Shown: positions 7,394 through 14,729, counted from the first letter of the stretch. The stretch is 22,176 nt of DNA from an uncultured Collinsella sp. (GCA_958421655.1 CATZMG010000036.1:1-22176); one strand, 5' to 3'. The notes: generated by a model from the sequence alone, not told the origin. Translations and numbers: made by a program.

Positions 7394-7888
7394 CTATTTA
7401 AGCGTTGTTAGATAGCTTCTTGCATCTTCTACGTTCATTGCTGCGACGGGCGCATGCGAACAGAGCTTGACATCGTTGGTGACCAGTAAATCTGCTTGGG
7501 AGCGTATCGCTGCCGCAATGATTAAATCGTCTTCGTAATCGCTATGGAGATTACGCTGCTTGCTCGCCATCCATATGTCACTCAGGTCGCAGGGTACCGG
7601 CGTGGCAAGTTGCGACAACACGTCGAGGCAATCCCATGCAAGTGATGTCGCCGCCACGGCGGCATCTTGGGATAGTGAGCCATGCTCTCGCCGATACCAT
7701 GCCTTATGTTCACTTGAAATCAAAACGAACAGGTCTTTGGACGATGTCGCCGCATACAGCAAATCCACCTGCGCCGTGCATGCATCGCGTAAAAACTCAA
7801 TCGCCGCCGAACGACCACGTCGTGAGGGAATGAAGTAATCGAGCCACACGTTGGTGTCAACCAAGATGCGCTTTAGAGCCTCACTCAT
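7394..7888 (-). CDS. PIN-domain toxin (putative ribonuclease)
   Basis: A 164-residue PIN-fold protein. The acidic metal-binding residues are visible at D11 (LVDTNVWLDYF), the E119-D120-D121 cluster (YEDDLIIAAA) and D139 (VTNDV). PIN toxins cleave RNA, often tRNA or rRNA, in the cytoplasm when their antitoxin is degraded. The start ATG overlaps the end of the upstream ribbon-helix-helix gene by 8 bases, the coupling expected of a type II toxin-antitoxin operon. Sequence features place it nearer the PIN_3-like group than classic short VapC, but that is a judgement by eye. The RNA target is unknown. Confidence 0.85.
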   Translation of the reverse strand: MSEALKRILVDTNVWLDYFIPSRRGRSAAIEFLRDACTAQVDLLYAATSSKDLFVLISSEHKAWYRREHGSLSQDAAVAATSLAWDCLDVLSQLATPVPCDLSDIWMASKQRNLHSDYEDDLIIAAAIRSQADLLVTNDVKLCSHAPVAAMNVEDARSYLTTLK

Positions 7889-8261
7889 AGAGCCAGCTCA
7901 TCTCCTCGCCATAGCGATCCGCATATGCATTCCGTTTGAGCTCTTCGTCGTCCGATGGCTGAGCCCTGACCATATCGATTCCCGACTCACGGCAAGCGGC
8001 AGCGAACAGCTTCGATCCCTGATCCATGAGCTCGAGTTTACGTTTGGCGGCCTTTTCGCGCTCGCGCTGTTCCGCCCGGGCACGACTGGGCAGCAGGATA
8101 TCCTCGAGCGCACCGGGGCGATCGGCCAGCGACGCTGCAAGCTGCCAGAGCGCTCGCACCGCTTGGCTCGGCGTCATACCGGCCCTGGAGAGAGCAGCGT
8201 CGCCGCTCCTTTTAAGATCGGCATCGAGACGTACGTTGATCTGAGCGGCTGTTGTGGTCAT
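7881..8261 (-). CDS. RelB/DinJ-like ribbon-helix-helix antitoxin
   Basis: Residues 7-45 (INVRLDADLKRSGDAALSRA, then GMTPSQAVRALWQLAA) match the RelB/DinJ ribbon-helix-helix pattern, which dimerises and binds operator DNA. The remaining 80 residues are charged and probably helical (RARAEQREREKAAKRKLELM), forming the toxin-neutralising arm. At 126 residues it is longer than typical RelB/DinJ proteins of about 80-90. AAGGAGG lies 5 bases before the ATG. It is the first gene of the operon, with the toxin overlapping by 8 bases. RelB/DinJ antitoxins are usually paired with RelE/YafQ toxins, so pairing with a PIN toxin is of interest. It likely represses its own promoter. Confidence 0.85.
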   Translation of the reverse strand: MTTTAAQINVRLDADLKRSGDAALSRAGMTPSQAVRALWQLAASLADRPGALEDILLPSRARAEQREREKAAKRKLELMDQGSKLFAAACRESGIDMVRAQPSDDEELKRNAYADRYGEEMSWLYE

Positions 8262-8286
8262 GACCCCTCCTTAATACTTCAGAATT

Positions 8287-8315
8287 ATCATAAAACACTA
8301 TGGTAGATACGTAAA
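8287..8315 (-). promoter_or_regulatory. promoter of the toxin-antitoxin operon
   Basis: On the minus strand, TTTACG (8315-8310) and TATGAT (8292-8287) are separated by exactly 17 bases. They lie 26 bases upstream of the antitoxin ATG. Each hexamer matches the consensus at 4-5 positions. The stretch is clearly AT-richer than the flanking genes. Confidence 0.6.
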
Positions 8316-8357
8316 GCATGTATAGCAATAAATTAGTATTAGCCGTGCTCCGTGCAC

Positions 8358-8392
8358 AAAAAGCCGCCGAGGCACATTGCACCTCGGCGGCT
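8358..8392 (-). terminator. intrinsic terminator of the M18 aminopeptidase gene
   Basis: Reading leftwards, AGCCGCCGAGG pairs with CCTCGGCGGCT (11 bp, 9-base loop) and is followed by TTTTT. It lies about 90 bases after the aminopeptidase stop, beyond the dispersed element at 8440-8480. Confidence 0.8.
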
Positions 8393-8439
8393 ACGCATCA
8401 CCAATCTAGTTCGGTTTCATCCTTTGCATTTGCCCAGAT

Positions 8440-8480
8440 AAAACCTGGCAAAATAAACCTGTCCCTTTTTGGCAGGTTTT
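8440..8480 (+). repeat. dispersed palindromic element, copy 2
   Basis: This is the most complete copy, with arms AAAACCTGGCAAAA and TTTTTGGCAGGTTTT around TAAACCTGTCCC. Its right edge supplies part of the TAA stop codon (8480-8482) of the aminopeptidase gene. Compared with copy 1, the two arms carry G-C at paired positions (CTGGCA/TGGCAG), keeping the sequence class but not perfect pairing. Confidence 0.8.
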
Positions 8481-9865
8481 TAGAGCTCCACGCTTTCGGC
8501 GCCGTTGATGGTTAGGTTTCGCTCGTAGAAGGCGGTGAGGGCACGGATGGCGTACATCACGTCGTGTACGCCGCCGGTCTCGTAGCTTGAGTGCATGGCC
8601 AGCTGCGGCAGGCCCACGTCCACGGCGTGCATGCTCGCCTGCATGTTCGACAGGTTACCGAGCGTGGAGCCACCCGCTATATCGCTCTTGTTGGCGAAGG
8701 CCTGCGTGGGCACGTCGGCGTCATCGCAAATAGCCTGGAACACCGCGCGGCTAAAGGCATCGGTGCAGTAGTGCTGGTTGGCGGCTTCCTTGATGACGAT
8801 GCCGCCGTTGAGTACAACCTGATTGCGGGCATCGCACTTCTCGGCGTGGTTGGGGTGCACGGCATGTGCATTGTCGCAGCTTACAAGCATCGAGGCGGCA
8901 AGGGCGCGATGGTACGACTCGTCGTCAAAGCCCAGCGATCCGTTAATGCGGCGCAGCGCGTCGGCCAAGAACGTCGACATGGCGCCCTGCTTGGTCTCGG
9001 AGCCAACCTCCTCGTTATCAAAGCAGCAGAAGACCGAAACATCGTGCGCGTTCTCGGCACCCAAAAATGCCTGTAGCGAGGTATAGGCGCAGGCTAGGTC
9101 GTCGAGCTTGGGCGTCGAGATAAACTCGTCGGCCCAGCCCCAAATGCGCGCATCCTGACGATTGACCAGGAACAGATCGCGGCCCAGGATCTGCTCGGGC
9201 TCAACGTCCAGCTCGTCGGCGATCAGAGCATCAAAGTCGCCCTGCTTAAGATCACCGGCGCTGATAAGCGGGCAAAGGTCGACGGCTCGGTTGGGAGCAA
9301 AGCCCTCGTTAACGCCGCGGTTCATGTGGATGGCAAGGCTCGGGATAATAGCGACCTCGCGCTCGGTAGCGAGCAAACGACTCTCGATACGGTCGCCCTC
9401 GCGTACCAGTACGCGGCCCGCGAGTGCCAGCGGACGGTCGAACCAGGTGTAGTCGATCATGCCGCCGTAGGCCTCGGTGTTCAGGCGCAGCGTCTCGCCT
9501 GCGCCATCGAGCTCGGGCACGGCCTTGACCTTAAACGTCGGCGAATCGCTGTGCGACGCCGTGAGCTGAAAATGATAGTCACCGGCAACGCCGTCCTCGC
9601 CCCACGTCGCGGCCAGGTCCTCGCCCACCTTAAAGGCAACAACGCTCGAGGTGTTGCGCTGCGTGTAATAACGCCCGCCCGGCTCGATGTCCCACGCCGC
9701 GTTCTCGGGCAGGTAGGTAAAGCCCGCCTCGTCGAGCTCGGCCATAATGGTCGCCGCCGTATGGAACATGCTGGGGCATGCCTCGATAAAGTCGATAAGG
9801 TCGTTGGCGGCCTCGATATCATCGGCCGTCACATGCGCGCGCTCGGGCGTTTCCTGATCCGTCAT
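8480..9865 (-). CDS. M18 family (aspartyl-type) metalloaminopeptidase
   Basis: A cytoplasmic dizinc aminopeptidase of the M18 family, which removes N-terminal acidic or neutral residues and usually forms large tetrahedral oligomers. Visible motifs are TASHSDSPTFKVK (first zinc His and Asp), TPKLDDLACAY, CFDNEEVGSETKQGA (catalytic Glu and zinc Glu), LVSCDNAHAVHPNHAEK, and SSYETGGVHD near the C-terminus (last zinc His precedes it in AMHSSYE). The frame is open to 9976, but the segment up to 9868 reads like non-coding sequence. The ATG at 9865 has AAAGGGGAG just upstream and gives 461 residues, normal for the family. It is divergent from the linear amide hydrolase gene and ends in its own terminator. 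Confidence 0.93.
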   Translation of the reverse strand: MTDQETPERAHVTADDIEAANDLIDFIEACPSMFHTAATIMAELDEAGFTYLPENAAWDIEPGGRYYTQRNTSSVVAFKVGEDLAATWGEDGVAGDYHFQLTASHSDSPTFKVKAVPELDGAGETLRLNTEAYGGMIDYTWFDRPLALAGRVLVREGDRIESRLLATEREVAIIPSLAIHMNRGVNEGFAPNRAVDLCPLISAGDLKQGDFDALIADELDVEPEQILGRDLFLVNRQDARIWGWADEFISTPKLDDLACAYTSLQAFLGAENAHDVSVFCCFDNEEVGSETKQGAMSTFLADALRRINGSLGFDDESYHRALAASMLVSCDNAHAVHPNHAEKCDARNQVVLNGGIVIKEAANQHYCTDAFSRAVFQAICDDADVPTQAFANKSDIAGGSTLGNLSNMQASMHAVDVGLPQLAMHSSYETGGVHDVMYAIRALTAFYERNLTINGAESVEL

Positions 9866-10026
9866 GCTCTCCCCTTTCGCTGGGTTGATGGTCCCTTCCA
9901 GCATACCCCGCCGCGCCAGCGCTGCACTCTTCATTCCGTGTTTAATCCCGCGCCGCTCACCAAGTTGAGCCATCATGCCCGCGCTCCTTTTGCGACAATT
10001 ACGCTAACAGGACGAGAGGAGCCGTC

Positions 10027-11112
10027 ATGAAGCCACGTAACATTGCCATCGCCTGCGGTGTCGCGGGCGTCGCCGTCGGCCTTGCCGCTGCCGCCGGCAT
10101 CGTTTACCGCAAGCAAATCAAATCCGCTGCGTCGCTCAAACGCTTGACCGGCTACGCGGATGGCTATGACCTGCACGCAATCGACATCGTCTACGACTAC
10201 GACCTCGACTGCATCATCGCCGCCGATGTGCGCGACGACCAGGCCTACATCGATGCTGTGGTGGCACAGGTGTTGCCCGGCGTGCCAGCACATGTCCAGG
10301 CGCCCCAGTTTGCCTGCAGCGCTTTTATCGCCGTAGATGCCGAAGGCCGCGTGCGCACCGGCCGCAATTACGACTTTAAGGACGACACCTCGGCGCTGCT
10401 GGTGCGCAATCACCCACGCGGCGGCTATGCCTCCATCGGGTTTGCCGCCCTTAACAACCTGGGCGATAATACTCCGCTTGACTCCGTCGCCGGACGCGCC
10501 GCCGCGCTCATGGGCCCGTTTGCCCAGCTCGACGGTGTTAACGAATGCGGCGTGTCCATTGCCGTACTCACCCTGGACTCCAAGCCCTGTGACCAGGACA
10601 CGCAGCGCCCCGTCATCAATACCTCGCTCGCCATCCGTCTGGTGCTCGACCGTGCCGCCACCACGCAAGAAGCTGTCGACCTGCTTTCCGCCTACGACAT
10701 GCACGCCATGGCAGGACGCGATTACCACTTCTTTATCAACGACGCCGCCGGTGACGCGCGGGTGGTGGAGTGGGATCCGCGCGACCCCGACCGTGCATGC
10801 AAAGTGACTCCTGTACGCCAGGTTACGAACTTCTACGCCTGCTATGGTGACGAAGTGCTGCCCAACCAAAAGAATGGCGAGCTGGGCCATGGTAAAGAGC
10901 GTGCCGTCGCAATCGCCGATGTCCTTGACGCCCATGTCGGTGCCCAGAACGAGGCAGTCGCTTGGAAGGCTCTACGCGCTGCGGCGCAAGAGCCCAATCC
11001 GGATGACATCACCAGCAACACGCAATGGTCGGTCGTCTTTGACAACACCGAGCCCGCTGCCGCCATCACGCTGCGCCGCCACTGGGGCGACATCGACGCC
11101 TTTGTGCTGTAA
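10027..11112 (+). CDS. membrane-anchored linear amide C-N hydrolase (Ntn-hydrolase type)
   Basis: A 361-residue protein with an N-terminal hydrophobic helix (about residues 6-27) and no cleavable signal site evident, so the catalytic part is probably outside the membrane. FACSAF places the likely nucleophile at Cys97. GRNYDF (112-117) and NTQWSVVFDN near the end are motifs of the choloylglycine hydrolase / acyl-CoA:6-APA acyltransferase superfamily. These enzymes split linear amides such as bile-salt conjugates, penicillin V or N-acyl amino acids. In such Ntn hydrolases the Cys becomes N-terminal by self-cleavage, which would detach the catalytic part from the anchor. The classic bile salt hydrolases start directly at Met-Cys, so a bile-salt function is not implied. 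AGGAG lies 6-7 bases before the ATG. The substrate is unknown. Confidence 0.85.
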   Translation: MKPRNIAIACGVAGVAVGLAAAAGIVYRKQIKSAASLKRLTGYADGYDLHAIDIVYDYDLDCIIAADVRDDQAYIDAVVAQVLPGVPAHVQAPQFACSAFIAVDAEGRVRTGRNYDFKDDTSALLVRNHPRGGYASIGFAALNNLGDNTPLDSVAGRAAALMGPFAQLDGVNECGVSIAVLTLDSKPCDQDTQRPVINTSLAIRLVLDRAATTQEAVDLLSAYDMHAMAGRDYHFFINDAAGDARVVEWDPRDPDRACKVTPVRQVTNFYACYGDEVLPNQKNGELGHGKERAVAIADVLDAHVGAQNEAVAWKALRAAAQEPNPDDITSNTQWSVVFDNTEPAAAITLRRHWGDIDAFVL

Positions 11113-11181
11113 GGAGCTGGCACCGTCGTCCTTACGCTCGCCTGACGTTGCTTACATTTCTATACATTTGAGCTAACACGT

Positions 11182-11214
11182 TTTACCCCCGCATCAACAG
11201 TGTGCGGGGGTAAA
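11182..11214 (+). terminator. strong hairpin between the amidase and phosphofructokinase genes
   Basis: TTTACCCCCGCA pairs with TGCGGGGGTAAA (12 bp, 9-base loop), 70 bases after the amidase stop and 38 before the next ATG. No long U tract follows, so it may be a terminator or a leader structure of the phosphofructokinase mRNA. Confidence 0.5.
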
Positions 11215-11252
11215 CTTATGCGCATGTTATAACTTGCCCGGAAGGATTCACC

Positions 11253-12332
11253 ATGCTTAGAATCGGTCTTCTTACTAGTGGCGGCGACTGCCAGGCGCTC
11301 AACGCCACCATGCGCGGCATCGTCAAAACGCTTATGACCAATAGCGAAGAGCCTATCGAGATCTATGGTTTTGAGGACGGCTACCAGGGCCTTATCTACA
11401 GCAGGTTCCGCGTCATGACGCCCGCCGATTTTAGCGGCATCCTCACCCGCGGCGGCACCATCCTGGGCACGAGCCGCACGCCGTTCAAGCGCCTGAACAT
11501 TCCCGAGGCCGACGGCGTCGAGAAGGTGCCCGCGATGGTCCACACCTATCACAAGTTGCAGCTCGACTGCCTGTTTATGCTGGGCGGTAACGGCTCCACC
11601 AAGACTGCCAACCGCTTGCGCGAAGAGGGCCTCAACGTTATTGCCCTGCCCAAGACCATCGATAACGACACCTGGGGCACCGAGATGACGTTTGGCTTTA
11701 CGAGCGCTATCGACGTCGCCACCAAGTGCATCGACGACATCCACACCACCGCCTCAAGTCATGGGCGTGTGCTCGTCATCGAGATCATGGGCCACAAGGT
11801 TGGCTGGATCCCGCTGTATGCCGGCGTCGCGGGCGGTGCGGACGTCATCCTGATTCCCGAGATTCCCTACGACATGGACCAGGTCATCAAGACCATCGAG
11901 CATCGCATGGAGACCGGCAGCCGCTTTACCATCGTGGCCGTCGCCGAGGGCGCTATCTCCAAGGAGGACGCGGCGCTGTCCAAGAAGGAGTACAAGAAGA
12001 AGCTCGCCGAGCGCACGAGCCCGTCGATCGTCTACGACATCGCCAAGGAGATCGAGGCCAAGACCGGTCGCGAGACCCGCGTCGCCATCCCCGGCCACAC
12101 GCAGCGCGGCGGCCAGCCCGATGCTCAGGACCGCATCTTTGCGACCCAGTGCGGCGTCGAGGCCGCGCTTGGCTGCCTGCGCGGCGAGTTTGGCTACATG
12201 ATCGCCCTGCGCGACGGCAAGATGTGCCACATGCCGCTCGAGGATGTCGCCGGCAAGCTCAAGTATGTCGACCCCCAGAGCGATCTGGTGCGCGAGGCCA
12301 AGGCATTGGGCATCAGCTTCGGCGACGAATAG
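11253..12332 (+). CDS. pfkA: 6-phosphofructokinase, phosphoryl donor uncertain
   Basis: It phosphorylates fructose-6-phosphate to the 1,6-bisphosphate in glycolysis, in the cytoplasm. The donor loop is SGGDCQALNA (9-18). GGNGST is at 111-116 and PKTIDND at 133-139, with catalytic Asp137 and Asp139; MGHKVGW and PGHTQRGGQP bind the sugar phosphate. Classic ATP enzymes have GGDGS with PGTIDND, and pyrophosphate enzymes have GGDD with PKTIDND. Here a Gly is combined with the Lys, and the Asp of GGD is Asn. This mixed pattern leaves the donor open (ATP or PPi). The length of 359 residues exceeds the 320 of E. coli PfkA, as in mixed-substrate groups. GGAAGGA lies 6 bases before the ATG. It seems monocistronic. 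Confidence 0.92.
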   Translation: MLRIGLLTSGGDCQALNATMRGIVKTLMTNSEEPIEIYGFEDGYQGLIYSRFRVMTPADFSGILTRGGTILGTSRTPFKRLNIPEADGVEKVPAMVHTYHKLQLDCLFMLGGNGSTKTANRLREEGLNVIALPKTIDNDTWGTEMTFGFTSAIDVATKCIDDIHTTASSHGRVLVIEIMGHKVGWIPLYAGVAGGADVILIPEIPYDMDQVIKTIEHRMETGSRFTIVAVAEGAISKEDAALSKKEYKKKLAERTSPSIVYDIAKEIEAKTGRETRVAIPGHTQRGGQPDAQDRIFATQCGVEAALGCLRGEFGYMIALRDGKMCHMPLEDVAGKLKYVDPQSDLVREAKALGISFGDE

Positions 12333-12355
12333 CCTCGGCCGAAACTGCTCTCATC

Positions 12356-12476
12356 GGAGGCCCCAGGGCTTACCTCCCAAATCGTCCTCGGACATGTCAG
12401 GACCCCGCTGCGCGCTTCGCGCGGCGGGGTCCTTCCGTCCTGCGGAAAGATTTGGGAGGTAAGCCCTGGGGCCTCC
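12356..12476. repeat. 121-bp cruciform-like hairpin behind pfkA
   Basis: A perfect 28-bp outer stem joins 12356-12383 (begins GGAGGCCCCAGGGCTTACC) to 12449-12476. Between the arms, GGACCCCGC...GCGGGGTCC (12400-12432) forms a second stem of 15 pairs with one wobble, and TTCCGTCCTGCGGAA a third small one. It begins 24 bases after the pfkA stop. It is far larger than needed for termination and resembles a non-autonomous mobile palindrome. No direct target duplication is obvious at its ends. Confidence 0.8.
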
Positions 12477-12519
12477 TGCGGTAACTAGGGAGGTCGAGGC
12501 TATTCGTCTTCTTGCTGCG

Positions 12520-12818
12520 GGTGCCTAGGGTAGGATGCGACGTGCATTTTTGGGAGTATTCAGCAGCCGAGGGTGCCTGCATACTGGATTTTGGGCGAAA
12601 GGCAGGCACCATGGGCCGCATCCTGTAAAAAAACGAGCGGCTCTAGAGGCGTTGGGGCTCAGAATCGGGGCTTTCAGCGCAGTTTTGCACCCCCGCGCCC
12701 GCGCCCGCGGACCCCGGGATGTTGAATACTCCGGAATTTGTACGGCGCCCCCTGGGGTACCTGTGGGCAAAAAGCAATCGCCCCGCCGAAATATGCATTT
12801 AGCGGGGCAGTTTATGCA
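12520..12818. repeat. 299-bp direct repeat, copy A
   Basis: Identical to 14830-15128 except at 12808 (C here, A in copy B). The unit contains a 9-bp stem GGTGCCTGC/GCAGGCACC (12572-12580, 12602-12610) nested in an 8-bp stem AGGATGCG/CGCATCCT (12532-12539, 12617-12624). A distant 10-bp complement GGAGTATTCA/TGAATACTCC is at 12553-12562 and 12723-12732, and a terminal stem CCCCGC/GCGGGG at 12781-12807. Open frames through it on both strands are rich in Pro, Arg and Cys, lack ribosome sites and are not convincing genes. It fills most of the 514-base gap between pfkA and the next gene. Confidence 0.92.
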
Positions 12819-12846
12819 GTACAGCGCCTGTGGATGCGCATGTCGC

Positions 12847-13176
12847 TCAGCGTTCTTGCCGACCGATGCAACGTCGTGCGTAGCCCTTAATGCCTTCGGT
12901 GAAACCGTCAAGGTCGTCGAGCGTGATCACGTTATCGGAAAGCAAGTTGGCAATCTCATAATGCATGGTGCTGCGGCGAATATCGTTTGCTAGCACTCCC
13001 GAGGACAGCTTGTCCCTATTGATGCGCTCTTCTAGCGCCCAAAATCTACTAGACGCTTCGCTGCCGCCGTTTAGTATCTCGATGTATTGGCCGATGAGCA
13101 TTTCCATATAGCTTTCTTGCCATTTTGGGAGCAGCTCCTTAAACAGCTTCCAGTCGCTTTCAGCTACCTCGCCCAT
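12847..13176 (-). CDS. small helical conserved protein of unknown function
   Basis: A soluble protein of 109 residues, almost entirely helical and charged. It contains the block KWQESYMEMLIGQYIEIL, then SRFWALEERINRDK, and ends with NVITLDDLDGFTEGIKGYA. I recall this layout ('kWQe.yMe.l...Yi.lL', 'fW.LeerI..D', 'ItldDL..Fs..l') in a family of short uncharacterised proteins of Firmicutes and Actinobacteria. A function is not known to me. The frame could start at TTG 13194, but GGAGG at 13181-13185 lies inside that extension and 4 bases before the ATG at 13176, so 13176 is the start. It sits in the island between the two 299-bp repeats, with no partner on the same transcript apart from possibly the XRE regulator upstream. 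Confidence 0.75.
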   Translation of the reverse strand: MGEVAESDWKLFKELLPKWQESYMEMLIGQYIEILNGGSEASSRFWALEERINRDKLSSGVLANDIRRSTMHYEIANLLSDNVITLDDLDGFTEGIKGYARRCIGRQER

Positions 13177-13623
13177 ATTGCCTCCGTTCGCCAAACAGAC
13201 TTAGCCATTCGATTTTTATTCTATTTGGTATTTTCGCTCGCAGCCGTGAATGAGGGGACCATCGGTCTTCGAGTTCGAGCTTGAATGAATCGTTTGCTAC
13301 AAAATGCGCCTAATTACTACGATGATTCGAATGCCTTCGACCATGCCGAAAAGGGTGAAAGTAAAACCGCAGGTAGAAAGCTTGCCGATTTTTGAAAAAG
13401 ATGGATGTGGTCGGCCTCATTGAGTTCATCGTAGTAAATCGGCCTTTTCTTGGCATGCAGTGAGTTAAATGCCAATTCCTGCGCTGGAATTGCCCGCTCC
13501 ATTCGTGAGTTGCGGTGAAATAGGGGCTGTTAGACGCTCCAAGGTCCTCAACGGTCTGTATTTCACCGCAACTTGAAAGGGGCGAGCGGTATTGGCCAAG
13601 CATTGCTGACGGGTTGGAGCGGC
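13177..13623. other. 447-base gene-free stretch with one long hairpin and one inverted repeat
   Basis: AT-richer than the surroundings. Besides the hairpin at 13508-13573 it holds a 12-bp inverted repeat, TTACTACGATGA (13314-13325) and TCATCGTAGTAA (13426-13437), about 100 bases apart. A 61-codon minus-strand frame (13317-13502) ends at the left arm, but it has no ribosome site. It may be the remains of a gene; no family was recognised. Confidence 0.5.
13508..13573. repeat. GTTGCGGTG-family long hairpin, copy 2
   Basis: AGTTGCGGTGAAATA (13508-13522) pairs perfectly with 13559-13573 around a 36-base loop. The arm start is the same as in copy 1 (5090) and copy 3 (14730), but the inner half of the stem has diverged and no longer pairs. 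It lies 50 bases after the stop of the XRE-type regulator. Confidence 0.8.
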
Positions 13624-14544
13624 TTAGGCTTGTTTGCGGCGTTTCCATTGCTTTCGGCACCAGCGCATGAGTGCTTTGACAACTGGGATGGTAATGAGGA
13701 TGACCCATGCGGGATGGGGCTGCGCCAAGCAAAGCCACATATAGAGGAACCAGGCAATGGCGGCTGTTGGATAGACGCTGCCGATTAGCTTAGATAGATG
13801 ACGTCGGTCGATGAAGTCGCCCATCGCATAGTAGACGGGAATCAGAAAGACCAGAAAGAGCCCCATGCCCCACGTGCCGCAGACGATGCCGAGCGCGAGA
13901 TAGGCGAGGACGACAAGTACAGGAAAGGGAAACTTGTTCCATGCGCGACCGAGCTTAGTGTGGAAATGCTTGCCATGATGGTCGAGCTTGTCGTGTGCCT
14001 CTTTCCAGCTCGAAAAGGTCTCGCCGTCGATGGTAACGGTGCCGTCGGCATTGGTATGTACGCTGTGTCCATCGTCCTCTAGCGTATCGATATGCAATCC
14101 GCCCGGCCCGACATGGACCTCTTCACCCTTGCGCTTGTTAGCCACATGGATACCATCCCAGCCAACATGGACCTCTTCGCCTTTGTTGGGATCAATAACG
14201 TGGATACCATGTGCGAGAGAAATATCGACAAGTGGCTTGCCGTCAGGATCCACGTGCTCGGTAGAAGACTCGGTGCCTTCAGTCTCGTCGTAATTATTTG
14301 CGTCAACGTCATCGTCGGCCGAGGTGTCGACATCGCTAGCCGCTTCCCCATATAGCAACTCATCCAGTGACACGCCATACAGCGCGGCGAGTGCAATAAG
14401 GTTATCGGTATCGGGTGAGGATTCGCTGCGTTCCCATTTGCTGACAGCCTGGCGGCTTACACCCAACTGGACAGCAAGAGCCTCTTGGGAAAGACCGGCG
14501 GCTTTGCGGCGATCGACGAGGCGCTGCGCCATCGCAAGATCCAT
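13624..14544 (-). CDS. membrane-anchored XRE-family regulator with His-rich repeats
   Basis: The N-terminal helix-turn-helix (residues 6-62, LVDRRKAAGLSQEALAVQLG, VSRQAVSKWE) is of the XRE/Cro type that binds DNA. An acidic linker (68-100) follows. Then come three 18-residue repeats starting at G113, G131 and G149, with pattern G-I-H-V-x5-G-E-E-V-H-V-G, rich in His and Glu. Four hydrophobic segments fill about 205-295 (FPFPVLVVLAYLALGIV; MGLFLVFLIPVYYAM; PTAAIAWFLYMWLCL; WVILITIPVVKAL), ending in a basic tail. The layout suggests a one-component regulator tethered to the membrane; metal sensing by the repeats is only a guess. The ATG at 14559 is embedded in the ribosome site (ATGAAAGGA), so ATG 14544, 7 bases after AAAGGA, is preferred, giving 306 residues. 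Confidence 0.88.
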   Translation of the reverse strand: MDLAMAQRLVDRRKAAGLSQEALAVQLGVSRQAVSKWERSESSPDTDNLIALAALYGVSLDELLYGEAASDVDTSADDDVDANNYDETEGTESSTEHVDPDGKPLVDISLAHGIHVIDPNKGEEVHVGWDGIHVANKRKGEEVHVGPGGLHIDTLEDDGHSVHTNADGTVTIDGETFSSWKEAHDKLDHHGKHFHTKLGRAWNKFPFPVLVVLAYLALGIVCGTWGMGLFLVFLIPVYYAMGDFIDRRHLSKLIGSVYPTAAIAWFLYMWLCLAQPHPAWVILITIPVVKALMRWCRKQWKRRKQA

Positions 14545-14617
14545 AGCAGTTCCTTTCATGTGGCGACCGTAATCGAATGAGCCGAGTATGCCGAGAACAA
14601 CCGGTAGCGACCACCAT

Positions 14618-14629
14618 TTCTAGTTAGAA
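14618..14629. promoter_or_regulatory. possible operator of the XRE regulator
   Basis: TTCTAGTTAGAA is a 5-bp-arm palindrome with a 2-base centre, 73 bases before the regulator start. XRE proteins often bind such short palindromes at their own promoter. Nothing else supports it. Confidence 0.2.
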
Positions 14630-14729
14630 TCTGCTCCAACCCTACCGCAACTACGAGTAGCAACCCCTAATGGCCTGCCATTTCATGACAAATGTCAGTA
14701 CGCATAACAGCCAAGAGCCCTCTCAATAT

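Noticed and set aside
9866..9976. N-terminal 37-codon extension of the M18 aminopeptidase
   Set aside because: The sequence is unlike the family, and AAAGGGGAG precedes the ATG at 9865.
12525..12911. Long minus-strand frames through the 299-bp repeats (also 14835-15269), and their plus-strand counterparts
   Set aside because: They are open on both strands because of GC content, lack ribosome sites and are Pro/Arg/Cys-rich; the DNA is better explained as a structured repeat.
13317..13502. 61-codon minus-strand frame beginning MERAIPAQELAFNSLHAKKR
   Set aside because: No ribosome site before the ATG and no recognised family; at best the remains of a gene.
14669..14697. Two adjacent small palindromes, AATGGC-CT-GCCATT and TGACA-AA-TGTCA
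   Set aside because: Short arms and no relation to a gene start; noted as possible binding sites but not supported.
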